From NCBI GenBank assembly GCA_020725025.1, contig DYFV01000011.1, positions 1 through 64,000 on the forward strand: a stretch of 64,000 nucleotides of DNA, written 5' to 3'. Positions 57,190 to 64,000 of the stretch are shown here, piece after piece. The notes beneath the pieces were generated by a model. That model was not told the DNA's origin. It ran no database searches and saw only the letters and a program-made list of their open reading frames with translations. Every line of letters begins with the position of its first letter. The stretch's first letter is position 1. The stretch is from Azoarcus sp. GTDB lineage: Bacteria > Pseudomonadota > Gammaproteobacteria > Burkholderiales > Rhodocyclaceae. The translations under genes were made by a program, and so were the position numbers.

Positions 57190-58956
57190 ATGAAATTCCT
57201 CGACAACCCGCCGCGCTTCCTCTTCTTCACCGGCAAGGGCGGCGTGGGCAAGACCTCGCTCGCCTGCGCCACCGCGGTGCGGCTCGCCGAAGACGGCCGC
57301 AAGGTGCTCCTGGTGAGCACCGATCCTGCCTCCAACGTGGCGCAGGTCTTCGGCCAGACGATCGGCAACGCCCTCACGCCGATCGTCGCGGTGGCGAACC
57401 TCGCCGCACTGGAGATCGACCCCGAGGCTGCCGCCCAGGCCTATCGGGACCGCATCGTCGGCCCGGTGCGCGGCGTGCTCCCGGACGAGGTGGTGCGCGG
57501 CATCGAGGAGCAGCTCTCGGGCGCCTGCACCACCGAGATCGCCGCCTTCGACGAGTTCACCGGGCTCCTCACCGACGGCGAGCTGGTGCGCGGCTTCGAC
57601 CACATCGTGTTCGACACCGCGCCCACCGGCCACACCATCCGCCTGCTGCAGCTGCCGAGCGCCTGGACGGGCTTCCTCGACGCGAGCGACACCGGCGCTT
57701 CCTGCCTCGGGCCGCTTGCCGGGCTCGAGAAGCAGCGCGAGCAGTACCGCGCCGCGGTCGCGGCGCTGGCCGATCCCGAGCGCACCCGCCTGGTGCTGGT
57801 CGCCCGCGCCCAGGCCTCGACCCTGCGCGAGGTTGCCCGCACCCACGGCGAGCTTGCCGCCCTGGGCCTGGTGCGCCAGCACCTCGTCATCAATGGCGTG
57901 CTGCCCGAAGACGAGGCGGCCGGCGACCCGCTCGCCGCCGCCATCGTGCGCCGCGAGGCGGAGGCGCTGGCGAGCCTGCCGCCCCAGCTCGCGACGCTGC
58001 CGGTCGACCGGGTGCCGCTCATGCCCTTCAACCTGGTCGGCCTACCGGCGCTGAAGGCGCTCCTCGATCCCGCCGCGGGTGGTCCCGACGCGCCCGAGGA
58101 ACCCGGCGCGCATCCCGATCTTCCTGGGCTGGCCGCGCTCGTGGACGAAATCGCCGCCGACGGCCACGGGCTCGTGATGCTGATGGGCAAGGGCGGGGTG
58201 GGCAAGACCACGCTCGCCGCCGCCGTCGCCGTCGAGCTCGCCCGGCGCGGCCTGGCGGTGCACCTCACCACTTCCGACCCCGCCGCGCATCTCGCCGAGA
58301 CCCTCGAAGGCGGGGGCCTCGACGCGCTTACCGTGAGCCGCATCGACCCGCAGGCCGAGACCGAGCGCTATCGCGCGCACGTGCTCGAAACGAAGGGGCG
58401 CGACCTGGACCCCCAGGGCCGCGCGCTGCTGGAGGAAGACCTGCGCTCGCCCTGCACCGAGGAGATCGCGGTGTTCCAGGCCTTCTCGCGCATCATCCGC
58501 GAGGCCGGGAAGAAGTTCGTGGTGATGGACACCGCGCCCACCGGGCATACCCTGCTGCTGCTCGACGCGACCGGCGCCTACCACCGGGAGATGGCGCGTC
58601 ACATGGAAAAGAGCGGCATCCAGCACTACACCACGCCGATGATGCAGCTGCAGAACCCGGCGCAGACCAAGGTACTCATCGTCACCCTCGCCGAGACCAC
58701 GCCGGTGCTGGAAGCCGCCCGCCTGCAGGACGACCTGCGCCGCGCCGGCATCGAGCCCTGGGGCTGGATCATCAACAACAGCGTGGCCGCCGCCCGCACC
58801 GCCTCGCCGCTGCTCGCCCGCCGGGCGGCGCGCGAGTGGCCGCAGATCGAGGCGGTGCGCGAGCACCACGCGCGCCGCGTGGCGCTCCTCCCGTTGCAGG
58901 CGGAAGAGCCGGTCGGTGTCGCGCGCCTGCAGGCGCTCGCCGCCGGGCAGGGCTGA
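57190..58956 (+). CDS. arsA: Arsenite-stimulated ATPase ArsA
   Basis: ArsA is the catalytic subunit of an ATP-driven arsenite pump. At 588 residues it has two homologous halves, with P-loops GKGGVGKTS (about residue 14) and GKGGVGKTT (about 332) and the DTAPTGHT motif in both. Cys ligands expected in the family appear at GACTTEIAAF, GASCLGPL and SPCTEEIAVF. The acceptor permease here is Acr3-type rather than ArsB-type. Confidence 0.95.
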   Translation: MKFLDNPPRFLFFTGKGGVGKTSLACATAVRLAEDGRKVLLVSTDPASNVAQVFGQTIGNALTPIVAVANLAALEIDPEAAAQAYRDRIVGPVRGVLPDEVVRGIEEQLSGACTTEIAAFDEFTGLLTDGELVRGFDHIVFDTAPTGHTIRLLQLPSAWTGFLDASDTGASCLGPLAGLEKQREQYRAAVAALADPERTRLVLVARAQASTLREVARTHGELAALGLVRQHLVINGVLPEDEAAGDPLAAAIVRREAEALASLPPQLATLPVDRVPLMPFNLVGLPALKALLDPAAGGPDAPEEPGAHPDLPGLAALVDEIAADGHGLVMLMGKGGVGKTTLAAAVAVELARRGLAVHLTTSDPAAHLAETLEGGGLDALTVSRIDPQAETERYRAHVLETKGRDLDPQGRALLEEDLRSPCTEEIAVFQAFSRIIREAGKKFVVMDTAPTGHTLLLLDATGAYHREMARHMEKSGIQHYTTPMMQLQNPAQTKVLIVTLAETTPVLEAARLQDDLRRAGIEPWGWIINNSVAAARTASPLLARRAAREWPQIEAVREHHARRVALLPLQAEEPVGVARLQALAAGQG

Positions 58957-59000
58957 GCCGCCGTCCGGCACCCATTCAAACAACATCACGGAGCCGTTTC

Positions 59001-60113
59001 ATGTCCGCCCAATGCGAAGTCACCGCCAAGCGCGCGGCCGCCGCGCCGATGAGCTTCTTCGAGCGCTATCTGACCCTGTGGGTCTTCCTCTGCATCGTCG
59101 CCGGCATCGGGCTGGGTCAGGTCATGCCGGGCTTCTTCCAGGCGGTCGGCCGCATGGAGGTGGCGCAGGTGAACCTGCCGGTGGGCCTGCTCATCTGGAT
59201 CATGATCATCCCCATGCTGATGAAGGTCGACTTCGGCGCCCTGCACGAGATCCGCGGCCACATGCGCGGCATCGGCGTGACGCTGTTCGTGAACTGGCTG
59301 GTGAAGCCGTTCTCGATGGCGCTGCTGGCCTGGATCTTCATCCGTGAGCTGTTCGCCCCGTGGCTGCCCGCGGATCAGATCGACAGCTACATCGCCGGCC
59401 TCATCCTGCTCGCCGCCGCGCCGTGCACCGCCATGGTGTTCGTGTGGAGCCGGCTCACCAACGGGGACCCGATCTTCACCCTGTCGCAGGTGGCGCTCAA
59501 CGACACCATCATGGTGTTCGCCTTCGCGCCGATCGTGGGCCTGTTGCTCGGCATCTCGGCGATCATCGTGCCCTGGGACACCCTCATCACCTCGGTGGTG
59601 CTCTACATCGTGATCCCGGTGGCGATCGCGCAGGTGTGGCGCAAGCAGCTCCTCAAGCGCGGCCAGGCAGCTTTCGACGCGACCATGGAGAAGATCGGCC
59701 CGTGGTCGATCAGCGCGCTGCTGGTGACCCTGGTGCTGCTCTTCGCATTCCAGGGCGAGGCCATCCTCGCCCAGCCGCTCATCATCGCGCTGCTGGCGGT
59801 ACCCATCCTCATCCAGGTCTTCTTCAACTCCTCGCTCGCCTACCTCCTCAACCGCGCGGTGGGAGAGAAGCACAGCGTCGCCTGCCCGTCGGCGCTGATC
59901 GGGGCATCGAACTTCTTCGAGCTCGCGGTGGCGGCGGCGATCAGCCTGTTCGGCTTCGACTCCGGGGCGGCGCTCGCCACGGTGGTCGGGGTGCTCATCG
60001 AGGTGCCGGTGATGCTGCTGGTGGTGCGCGTGGTCAACGCCAGCAAGGGCTGGTACGAGGCCGGCGCCGCGGGGCGCGGTCTCACCGCCGCCCGGCCGGG
60101 AGAGGCGGACTGA
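59001..60113 (+). CDS. acr3: Arsenite efflux permease Acr3
   Basis: This is an inner-membrane arsenite exporter of the Acr3 (BART) family, 370 residues with about ten membrane segments. The conserved Cys lies in AAAPCTAMVFVWS, and other family stretches are LIWIMIIPMLMKVDFG, VALNDTIMVFAFAPIVG and GASNFFELAVAAAISLFG. GGAGCC lies before the ATG. With ArsA it may form an ATP-driven pump, or act alone using the proton motive force. Confidence 0.95.
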   Translation: MSAQCEVTAKRAAAAPMSFFERYLTLWVFLCIVAGIGLGQVMPGFFQAVGRMEVAQVNLPVGLLIWIMIIPMLMKVDFGALHEIRGHMRGIGVTLFVNWLVKPFSMALLAWIFIRELFAPWLPADQIDSYIAGLILLAAAPCTAMVFVWSRLTNGDPIFTLSQVALNDTIMVFAFAPIVGLLLGISAIIVPWDTLITSVVLYIVIPVAIAQVWRKQLLKRGQAAFDATMEKIGPWSISALLVTLVLLFAFQGEAILAQPLIIALLAVPILIQVFFNSSLAYLLNRAVGEKHSVACPSALIGASNFFELAVAAAISLFGFDSGAALATVVGVLIEVPVMLLVVRVVNASKGWYEAGAAGRGLTAARPGEAD

Positions 60114-60126
60114 CGCGGGCGGCGCG

Positions 60127-60666
60127 ATGCGCTGCGTAACGGACGCCTGGCGTCGGCACGAAGCGGAGCTGCGCCGCTTCCTGCGGCATCGCCACGGCGA
60201 CGCCGCCGGCGCGGAGGACCTCTTGCAGGAGGTGTTCCTGCGCGCGCTCGGCCAGGGTCGAGGCTTCTGCACGGTCGCCAATCCGCGCGCGTGGCTCTTC
60301 CAGGTCGCGCGGAACCTCCTGGTCGACCGCCTGCGCCTGGCGAAGCCCGAGGTGCCCCTGCCGGAGGATCTGGCAGAGGTCCCGGTCGCGCCGCCCGCGG
60401 TGGACGCGCTCAGCGCCTGCCTGCCGCGAGTGCTCGCCGAGCTCTCCGCCGAGGACCGCGAGGCGATCACCCTGTGCGATCTCGAAGGTCTCACCCGGCA
60501 GGCCTTCGCCGAGCGCCTCGGGCTCACGCTCCCCGCCGCCAAGTCGCGCGTCCAGCGCGCGCGGGCGCGGTTGCGGGCTCGCCTGGTGGAGGCCTGCCAG
60601 GTGCGCTTCGACGCGGCCGGCCAGGTGTGCTGCTTCACGCCGCGCCCGCCTGCGCCGGGCGTCTGA
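60127..60666 (+). CDS. ECF sigma factor (SigZ-like)
   Basis: This is a 179-residue ECF sigma factor. Region 2 (EDLLQEVFLRAL, ANPRAWLFQVARNLLVDRL) and region 4 (SAEDREAITLCDLEGLTRQAF, AAKSRVQRARARLRARL) are present. The C-terminal extension is Cys-containing (ACQVRFDAAGQVCCF), as in SigZ-type proteins. No anti-sigma gene is adjacent. It lies 13 bp after acr3, so it may be transcribed with the arsenic operon. The regulated genes are unknown. Confidence 0.88.
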   Translation: MRCVTDAWRRHEAELRRFLRHRHGDAAGAEDLLQEVFLRALGQGRGFCTVANPRAWLFQVARNLLVDRLRLAKPEVPLPEDLAEVPVAPPAVDALSACLPRVLAELSAEDREAITLCDLEGLTRQAFAERLGLTLPAAKSRVQRARARLRARLVEACQVRFDAAGQVCCFTPRPPAPGV

Positions 60667-60730
60667 GGCGGGGCTTTCCGGCCGGCACGCGCGCGCATGC
60701 CGCCGTCCTCGTCGCGGCGCAGCAATTGCG

Positions 60731-60772
60731 CTGACCAGGGTCAACGAACGCATCCCGTCGATGGGCTAGAGT
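60731..60772 (+). promoter_or_regulatory. FNR/Anr-like box and -10 element
   Basis: CTGAC-CAGG-GTCAA (60731-60744) matches the TTGAY-N4-RTCAA consensus but for one base. A -10-like TAGAGT at 60767-60772 places the box near -41.5, the class II position. The leader to the next gene is about 170 bp. A second -10-like TAGTAT lies near 60869. Confidence 0.55.
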
Positions 60773-60950
60773 GACTGCAGTCCCGGGCCGCGGGTGCGCG
60801 CATCGTGATCGGCAATCGCCCCGTCGAGCACGCTCTTTCGGGGGATGTTATCCGCATCGACGCTGGCTAGTATCGGAGCACGGGGCGACCAGGCCGACGT
60901 CGTCTCGCGCACTACCGGGTTTTCGTTCGAACCGGCCAGAGGAGATCGCC

Positions 60951-61346
60951 ATGGACACCATCGAGCAAATCGTCGCCGGCTTCCGCGCCCAGCTTCCCTC
61001 CGACAGCATGACGGCGGCCGCCATCGACCGTGGCGCGCCGGTCGAGGAGATCTCGGCCTGCGCGGCTGCCGAAGGATTGCATTCCTTCGCCGGCGCGCTG
61101 TTCGAAGCCTGCGAGGTAAGGGCGACCGACGGCCTGCCCGACTCGGACACGCGGCCCCTGGGAGACATCCGCGGGCGGCTCGCGGAATTCCGCCGCGACC
61201 TGCCCACCGACAGCGCGGCCGCGCGCGCGATCGACGCCGGGGCGAGCCTGGAGGAGATCTCCGAGGCCGCGGCGCAGGAGGGGCTCGATTCGCTGACCGC
61301 GCTCCTGATGGAGAGCGAGCAGGAACAGATCGGAAGGGGGCGCTGA
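60951..61346 (+). CDS. Two-repeat protein of unknown function
   Basis: I do not recognise this 131-residue soluble, acidic protein. It consists of two copies of a unit of about 50 residues. The shared pattern is F-R-x2-L-P-x-D-S-x2-A-x-A-I-D-x-G-A-x2-E-E-I-S-x3-A-x-E-G-L-x-S, seen at about residues 8-50 and 73-115. A strong AGAGGAGA site precedes the ATG. An FNR-like promoter lies 170 bp upstream. A resemblance of the EGL-x-SL end to the C-terminus of GspE/PilB ATPases is too weak to assign function. Confidence 0.75.
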   Translation: MDTIEQIVAGFRAQLPSDSMTAAAIDRGAPVEEISACAAAEGLHSFAGALFEACEVRATDGLPDSDTRPLGDIRGRLAEFRRDLPTDSAAARAIDAGASLEEISEAAAQEGLDSLTALLMESEQEQIGRGR

Positions 61347-61436
61347 ACGAGCGCGGGACGAGGCGGGGCGAGGCCGCGCCTTTCCTCTTGTCGAAGTCGG
61401 TCGGCGTTGCCGCATCTCCCCGTCCTGGAGCCGCTC

Positions 61437-62369
61437 ATGGTCCTGCGTCACATGGTTGCCGTCCTGCTGTTGTACCTGCTCGTCCTGCCCGCCCGGGCGG
61501 GCGAGTTGCTCGCGGCCGAGCCTTTGGGCGACGGCGTTTTCGCCCTCATCGGCGAAACGGGTGCGCGCAGCTACGAGAACCACGGTCTCAACGCCAACTT
61601 CGGTGTCATCGACACGCCGGAAGGCGCCATCCTGATCGACAGCGGCGCCTCCCTGGAGGGCGCGAGGCTGCTCGCCGATCGCGCGCAGGCCTTGACCGGC
61701 AAACCGGTGAAATGGGTGATCAACACCGGCAGCCAGGACCACCGCTGGCTGGGCAACGCCTGGTTTCGCAGCCGGGGCGTGGAAGTCATCGCCCTCGCGC
61801 GCACGGTGGCCACCCAGCGGACCCACGGCCTCGCCCAGCTCGACGGCTTGCGCGGGGTACTGAAGGAGCGCCTTTCCGGGACCGAGCCCGCGTACGCGAG
61901 CAGGGTCATCGAGGCGGACGCGGCGAAGCTCGTCCTGGGCGGACGCGCGGTGGAGATCCGCTACTTCGCCGACGCACACTTTCCCGGCGATGCGGTGGTC
62001 TGGCTCCCCGGGAAGCGGATCGCCTTCGCGGGCGACCACGTTTACGTCGACCGCCTCCTCGGCGTCCTGCCGCAGAGCGATGCCACGAGCTGGCTCGCCG
62101 CGTTTCGCGAGCTCGAGGCGCTGGGGCCGGCCGCCATCGTCCCCGGGCACGGCCGGGTGACGGACCTTGCCGGCGCCCGCCGCGACACCGGCGACTACCT
62201 CGCCTTCCTCACCGAAGGCGTGGAGCGGTTCGCCGAGGACATGGCGGGGGTGGAGGAGGCGGTCGCGGCGCTCGGCGATGCGCCGCGCTTCGCTCGGCTC
62301 GCCAACTACGCCGAGCTGCACCGGGGCAACGTGAGCCGCGCCTACCTGCGCGTCGAAATGGGACGGTGA
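61437..62369 (+). CDS. Secreted MBL-fold protein with altered metal motif
   Basis: This 310-residue exported protein has a signal peptide (about 1-21, cleavage after ARA) and a metallo-beta-lactamase fold (NFGVIDTPEGAILIDSGAS, DAHFPGDAVVWLPGKRIAFA, GDHVYVDRLL, VPGHGRV). The usual HxHxDH motif reads NTGSQDHRWLGN, so the first two His are lost while DH remains. The later His and Asp ligand positions are kept. It may bind one metal or be non-classical. GGAG lies 6 nt before ATG 61437. A TTG at 61407 is an alternative. Confidence 0.85.
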   Translation: MVLRHMVAVLLLYLLVLPARAGELLAAEPLGDGVFALIGETGARSYENHGLNANFGVIDTPEGAILIDSGASLEGARLLADRAQALTGKPVKWVINTGSQDHRWLGNAWFRSRGVEVIALARTVATQRTHGLAQLDGLRGVLKERLSGTEPAYASRVIEADAAKLVLGGRAVEIRYFADAHFPGDAVVWLPGKRIAFAGDHVYVDRLLGVLPQSDATSWLAAFRELEALGPAAIVPGHGRVTDLAGARRDTGDYLAFLTEGVERFAEDMAGVEEAVAALGDAPRFARLANYAELHRGNVSRAYLRVEMGR

Positions 62370-62496
62370 CCTCCGTCGGGGAACGGGCGTCGGGGCGGCG
62401 GCCTTGCCTGCATCCTTTTGCCTGCGCATTCGTCTCCCGGGTGAGCGCGGCAAGACACCACGGAGGTGGCCGCCCGCCCCCGACCGGAGATACAGC

Positions 62497-63558
62497 GTGA
62501 ACCACACACAGGACCTCGAACTGCCCGGCCCGGTACGGACGCCGCCGTACCTCTGGCTCGCCGGCCTTGCCCTGGCGGCGCTCGCCTGGGTGGCGCTCTA
62601 CAGCCACCTCACCGAAATCGCCGACGCGGCGATCGCCGCGCTGGGCCTGTCGCGTGCGACGCATTTCGGCGAGGCCGTCCATTTCTTCCTCTACGACACG
62701 CCCAAGGTGCTCCTGCTGCTGACCGGCATCGTCTTCGTAATGGGCGTCGTCCAGACCTTCTTCTCGCCCGAGCGCACCCGCGCGCTGCTCTCGGGCAAGC
62801 GCCTCGGCATCGGCAACGTCATGGCGGCGAGCCTCGGGGTCGTCACGCCCTTCTGTTCCTGCTCGGCGGTACCGCTCTTCATCGGTTTCCTCTCCGCCGG
62901 CGTGCCGTTGGGGGTGACCTTCTCCTTCCTGATCTCGGCGCCGATGGTGAACGAAGTGGCGCTGGCGCTCCTCTTCGGCCTCTTCGGCTGGAAGGTGGCG
63001 GCGCTCTACCTCGGCCTGGGGTTGCTTGTGGCCATCGCCGCCGGTCTCGTGATCGGCAAGCTCGGCATGGAGCGTCATCTGGAGGACTGGGTACGCGCGA
63101 TCCAGGCCGGGTCGGCCACCCCCCCGGCCGGCGAGCGCCTGTCGTGGGTGCAGCGTTTCGAGGCGGGCCGTGACCACGTGCGCGAGATCGTCGCCAAGGT
63201 GTGGCCCTACGTGCTCGCCGGCATCGCCCTGGGCGCAGGCATCCACGGCTACGTGCCCCAGGATTTCATGGCCTCGATCATGGGCCGCGAGGCATGGTGG
63301 GCGGTGCCGGCCGCGGTGCTGCTCGGCGTGCCGATGTACACCAACGCCGCCGGCATCATTCCCATCGTCGAGGCGCTGATCGGCAAGGGCGCGGCGCTGG
63401 GCACCGTGCTCGCCTTCATGATGGCGGTGATCGCGCTGTCCGCGCCCGAGATGATCATCCTGCGCAAGGTGCTCAAGCCCCGCCTCATCGCCACCTTCGC
63501 CGGCGTGGTGGCCTGCGGCATCCTGCTGGTCGGCTACGTCTTCAACATGGTTCTTTAA
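62497..63558 (+). CDS. ArsP/DUF318 (SUPF0718) family permease
   Basis: This is a 353-residue membrane protein with about eight segments. The signature TPFCSCSAVPLFIGFLSAGV followed by SFLISAPMVNEVAL is diagnostic of the permease family that includes ArsP, an exporter of trivalent organoarsenicals. A second half-repeat has GVPMYTNAAGIIPIVEALI. It starts at GTG 62497 with CGGAGA upstream. The next gene encodes a CxxC thioredoxin-like protein, a common pairing. An arsenic substrate is suggested by the neighbouring ars operon, not shown. Confidence 0.88.
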   Translation: MNHTQDLELPGPVRTPPYLWLAGLALAALAWVALYSHLTEIADAAIAALGLSRATHFGEAVHFFLYDTPKVLLLLTGIVFVMGVVQTFFSPERTRALLSGKRLGIGNVMAASLGVVTPFCSCSAVPLFIGFLSAGVPLGVTFSFLISAPMVNEVALALLFGLFGWKVAALYLGLGLLVAIAAGLVIGKLGMERHLEDWVRAIQAGSATPPAGERLSWVQRFEAGRDHVREIVAKVWPYVLAGIALGAGIHGYVPQDFMASIMGREAWWAVPAAVLLGVPMYTNAAGIIPIVEALIGKGAALGTVLAFMMAVIALSAPEMIILRKVLKPRLIATFAGVVACGILLVGYVFNMVL

Positions 63559-63581
63559 CGCCACACACAGGGAGCATCGTC

Positions 63582-63812
63582 ATGAAAAACGTCAAGGTCC
63601 TCGGCACCGGCTGCGCCAATTGCAGGAACACGGTCAAGCTGATCGAGGAGGTGGCGCGCGACAAGGGCGTCGAGATCACGCTGGAAAAGGTCGAGGACAT
63701 CCAGGCGATCATGGCGTACCAGGTCATGGCCACGCCGGGCGTGGTCGTCGACGGGCAGGTCGTGCATGCCGGCGGCGTGCCGACGCGGAGCAAGATCGAA
63801 GGCTGGTTGTGA
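63582..63812 (+). CDS. Small thioredoxin-fold protein (redox-active disulfide protein 2 type)
   Basis: This is a 76-residue thioredoxin-like protein with a redox motif near the N-terminus (VLGTGCANCRNTVKLIEE, CxxC) and the cis-Pro region MATPGVVVDGQVVHAGG. Proteins of this size are regularly encoded after DUF318 permeases and may reduce or deliver their substrate. GGGAG precedes the ATG at 63582. It lies 23 bp after the permease gene. Confidence 0.9.
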   Translation: MKNVKVLGTGCANCRNTVKLIEEVARDKGVEITLEKVEDIQAIMAYQVMATPGVVVDGQVVHAGGVPTRSKIEGWL

Positions 63813-63895
63813 TCGGCAGGCCGGCCACCTGCGGTCATCCCCCGGCGTCTTGAGGGTGTCCGGCACCGGGTCGAGTCGGACAGGAGGCTTCAACG

Positions 63896-64000
63896 ATGAA
63901 ACCGCGTGCGCTGCGCTGGCTTTGCTGCCTGCTGGCCTGGTTGGCGTTCGCCGGTAGCGCGGTGGCGGAGGCGTCGTCGTCCGACCGGGTCCCCGGTGAC
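63896..64000 (+). CDS. Exported protein, start only (truncated by window end)
   Basis: An ATG at 63896 with AGGAGG 8 nt upstream opens a frame that runs to the end of the window. The 35 visible residues are a signal peptide (MKPRALRWLCCLLAWLAF, cleavage probably after AVA near residue 24) and a few mature residues. It lies 83 bp after the CxxC protein gene and may belong to the same operon. The function cannot be judged. Confidence 0.75.
   Translation, partial: MKPRALRWLCCLLAWLAFAGSAVAEASSSDRVPGD

Noticed and set aside
60845-62500. A 551-codon plus-strand frame across the two-repeat and MBL genes
   Set aside because: It is out of frame with both genes and is Arg/Ala/Gly-rich low-complexity sequence. 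The genes at 60951 and 61437 have ribosome sites and recognisable structure.

Overview
This 64 kb window is GC-rich chromosomal DNA (about 68-70% GC by eye). The housekeeping gene order rlmN-pilW-rodZ-ispG-hisS-yfgM-bamB-der-hfq-hflX-hflK-hflC-hisZ-purA, a DctSR-type TRAP dicarboxylate locus and an assimilatory nitrate cluster together point to a betaproteobacterium, most likely Rhodocyclales (Thauera/Azoarcus-like). The genus is an inference. There is no rRNA, phage, insertion sequence or CRISPR array.

Layout. 1-2.4 kb: accA and tilS. 2.5-8.4 kb: a C4-dicarboxylate TRAP locus, with the dctS-dctR two-component pair divergent from dctP-dctQ-dctM. A Rho-independent terminator lies between dctP and dctQ, and another follows dctM. 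8.5-24 kb: ndk, then a dense collinear block for rRNA modification, pili, cell shape, isoprenoids, translation, outer membrane assembly, Hfq/HflX/HflKC, HisZ and PurA. 24-24.4 kb: two tRNA-Leu(CAG) genes on the minus strand, each with its own promoter and terminator. 24.4-27.8 kb: rnr and rlmB.

27.8-55.6 kb is a large nitrate assimilation region. It holds nasR (NIT-ANTAR antiterminator), cobA, nasA, the ABC nitrate transporter nrtA-nrtB-nrtCD, a chemoreceptor without a ligand-binding domain, a membrane-anchored NIT-like protein, a GGDEF-EAL protein, an exonuclease, a PP2C phosphatase-Ser/Thr kinase fusion, a second PAS-GGDEF-EAL protein, an rlhA-like U32 gene, a DUF4142 protein, and narK-nirD-nirB on the minus strand. 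The main regulatory result is that three separate promoters (cobA-nasA, nrtA, nirB) each combine a sigma-54 -24/-12 element with a leader RNA carrying tandem hexaloop hairpins. Five of the six core loops, and one extra upstream loop in nrtA, have A at position 1 and G at position 4, the hallmark of ANTAR-protein targets. In two leaders the second hairpin overlaps a terminator-like stem, and nrtA has a textbook 16-bp stem followed by eight Ts. Upstream of cobA and nrtA lie paired GCAC-N7-GTGC sites about 31 bp apart, about 110 and 140 bp before the predicted starts, which is the geometry of NtrC enhancers at glnAp2. The locus therefore looks like a complete NtrC/sigma-54 plus NasR regulon.

55.8-64 kb: an arsenic resistance operon arsR-arsC-arsD-arsA-acr3, then an ECF sigma factor, a 131-residue two-repeat protein of unknown function behind an FNR/Anr-like promoter, an MBL-fold protein with an altered metal motif, an ArsP-type permease, a small CxxC thioredoxin-like protein, and the start of a secreted protein cut off by the window end.

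Three copies of a REP/BIME-like repeat are present. One copy supplies the TAG stop codons of both convergent genes that flank it.
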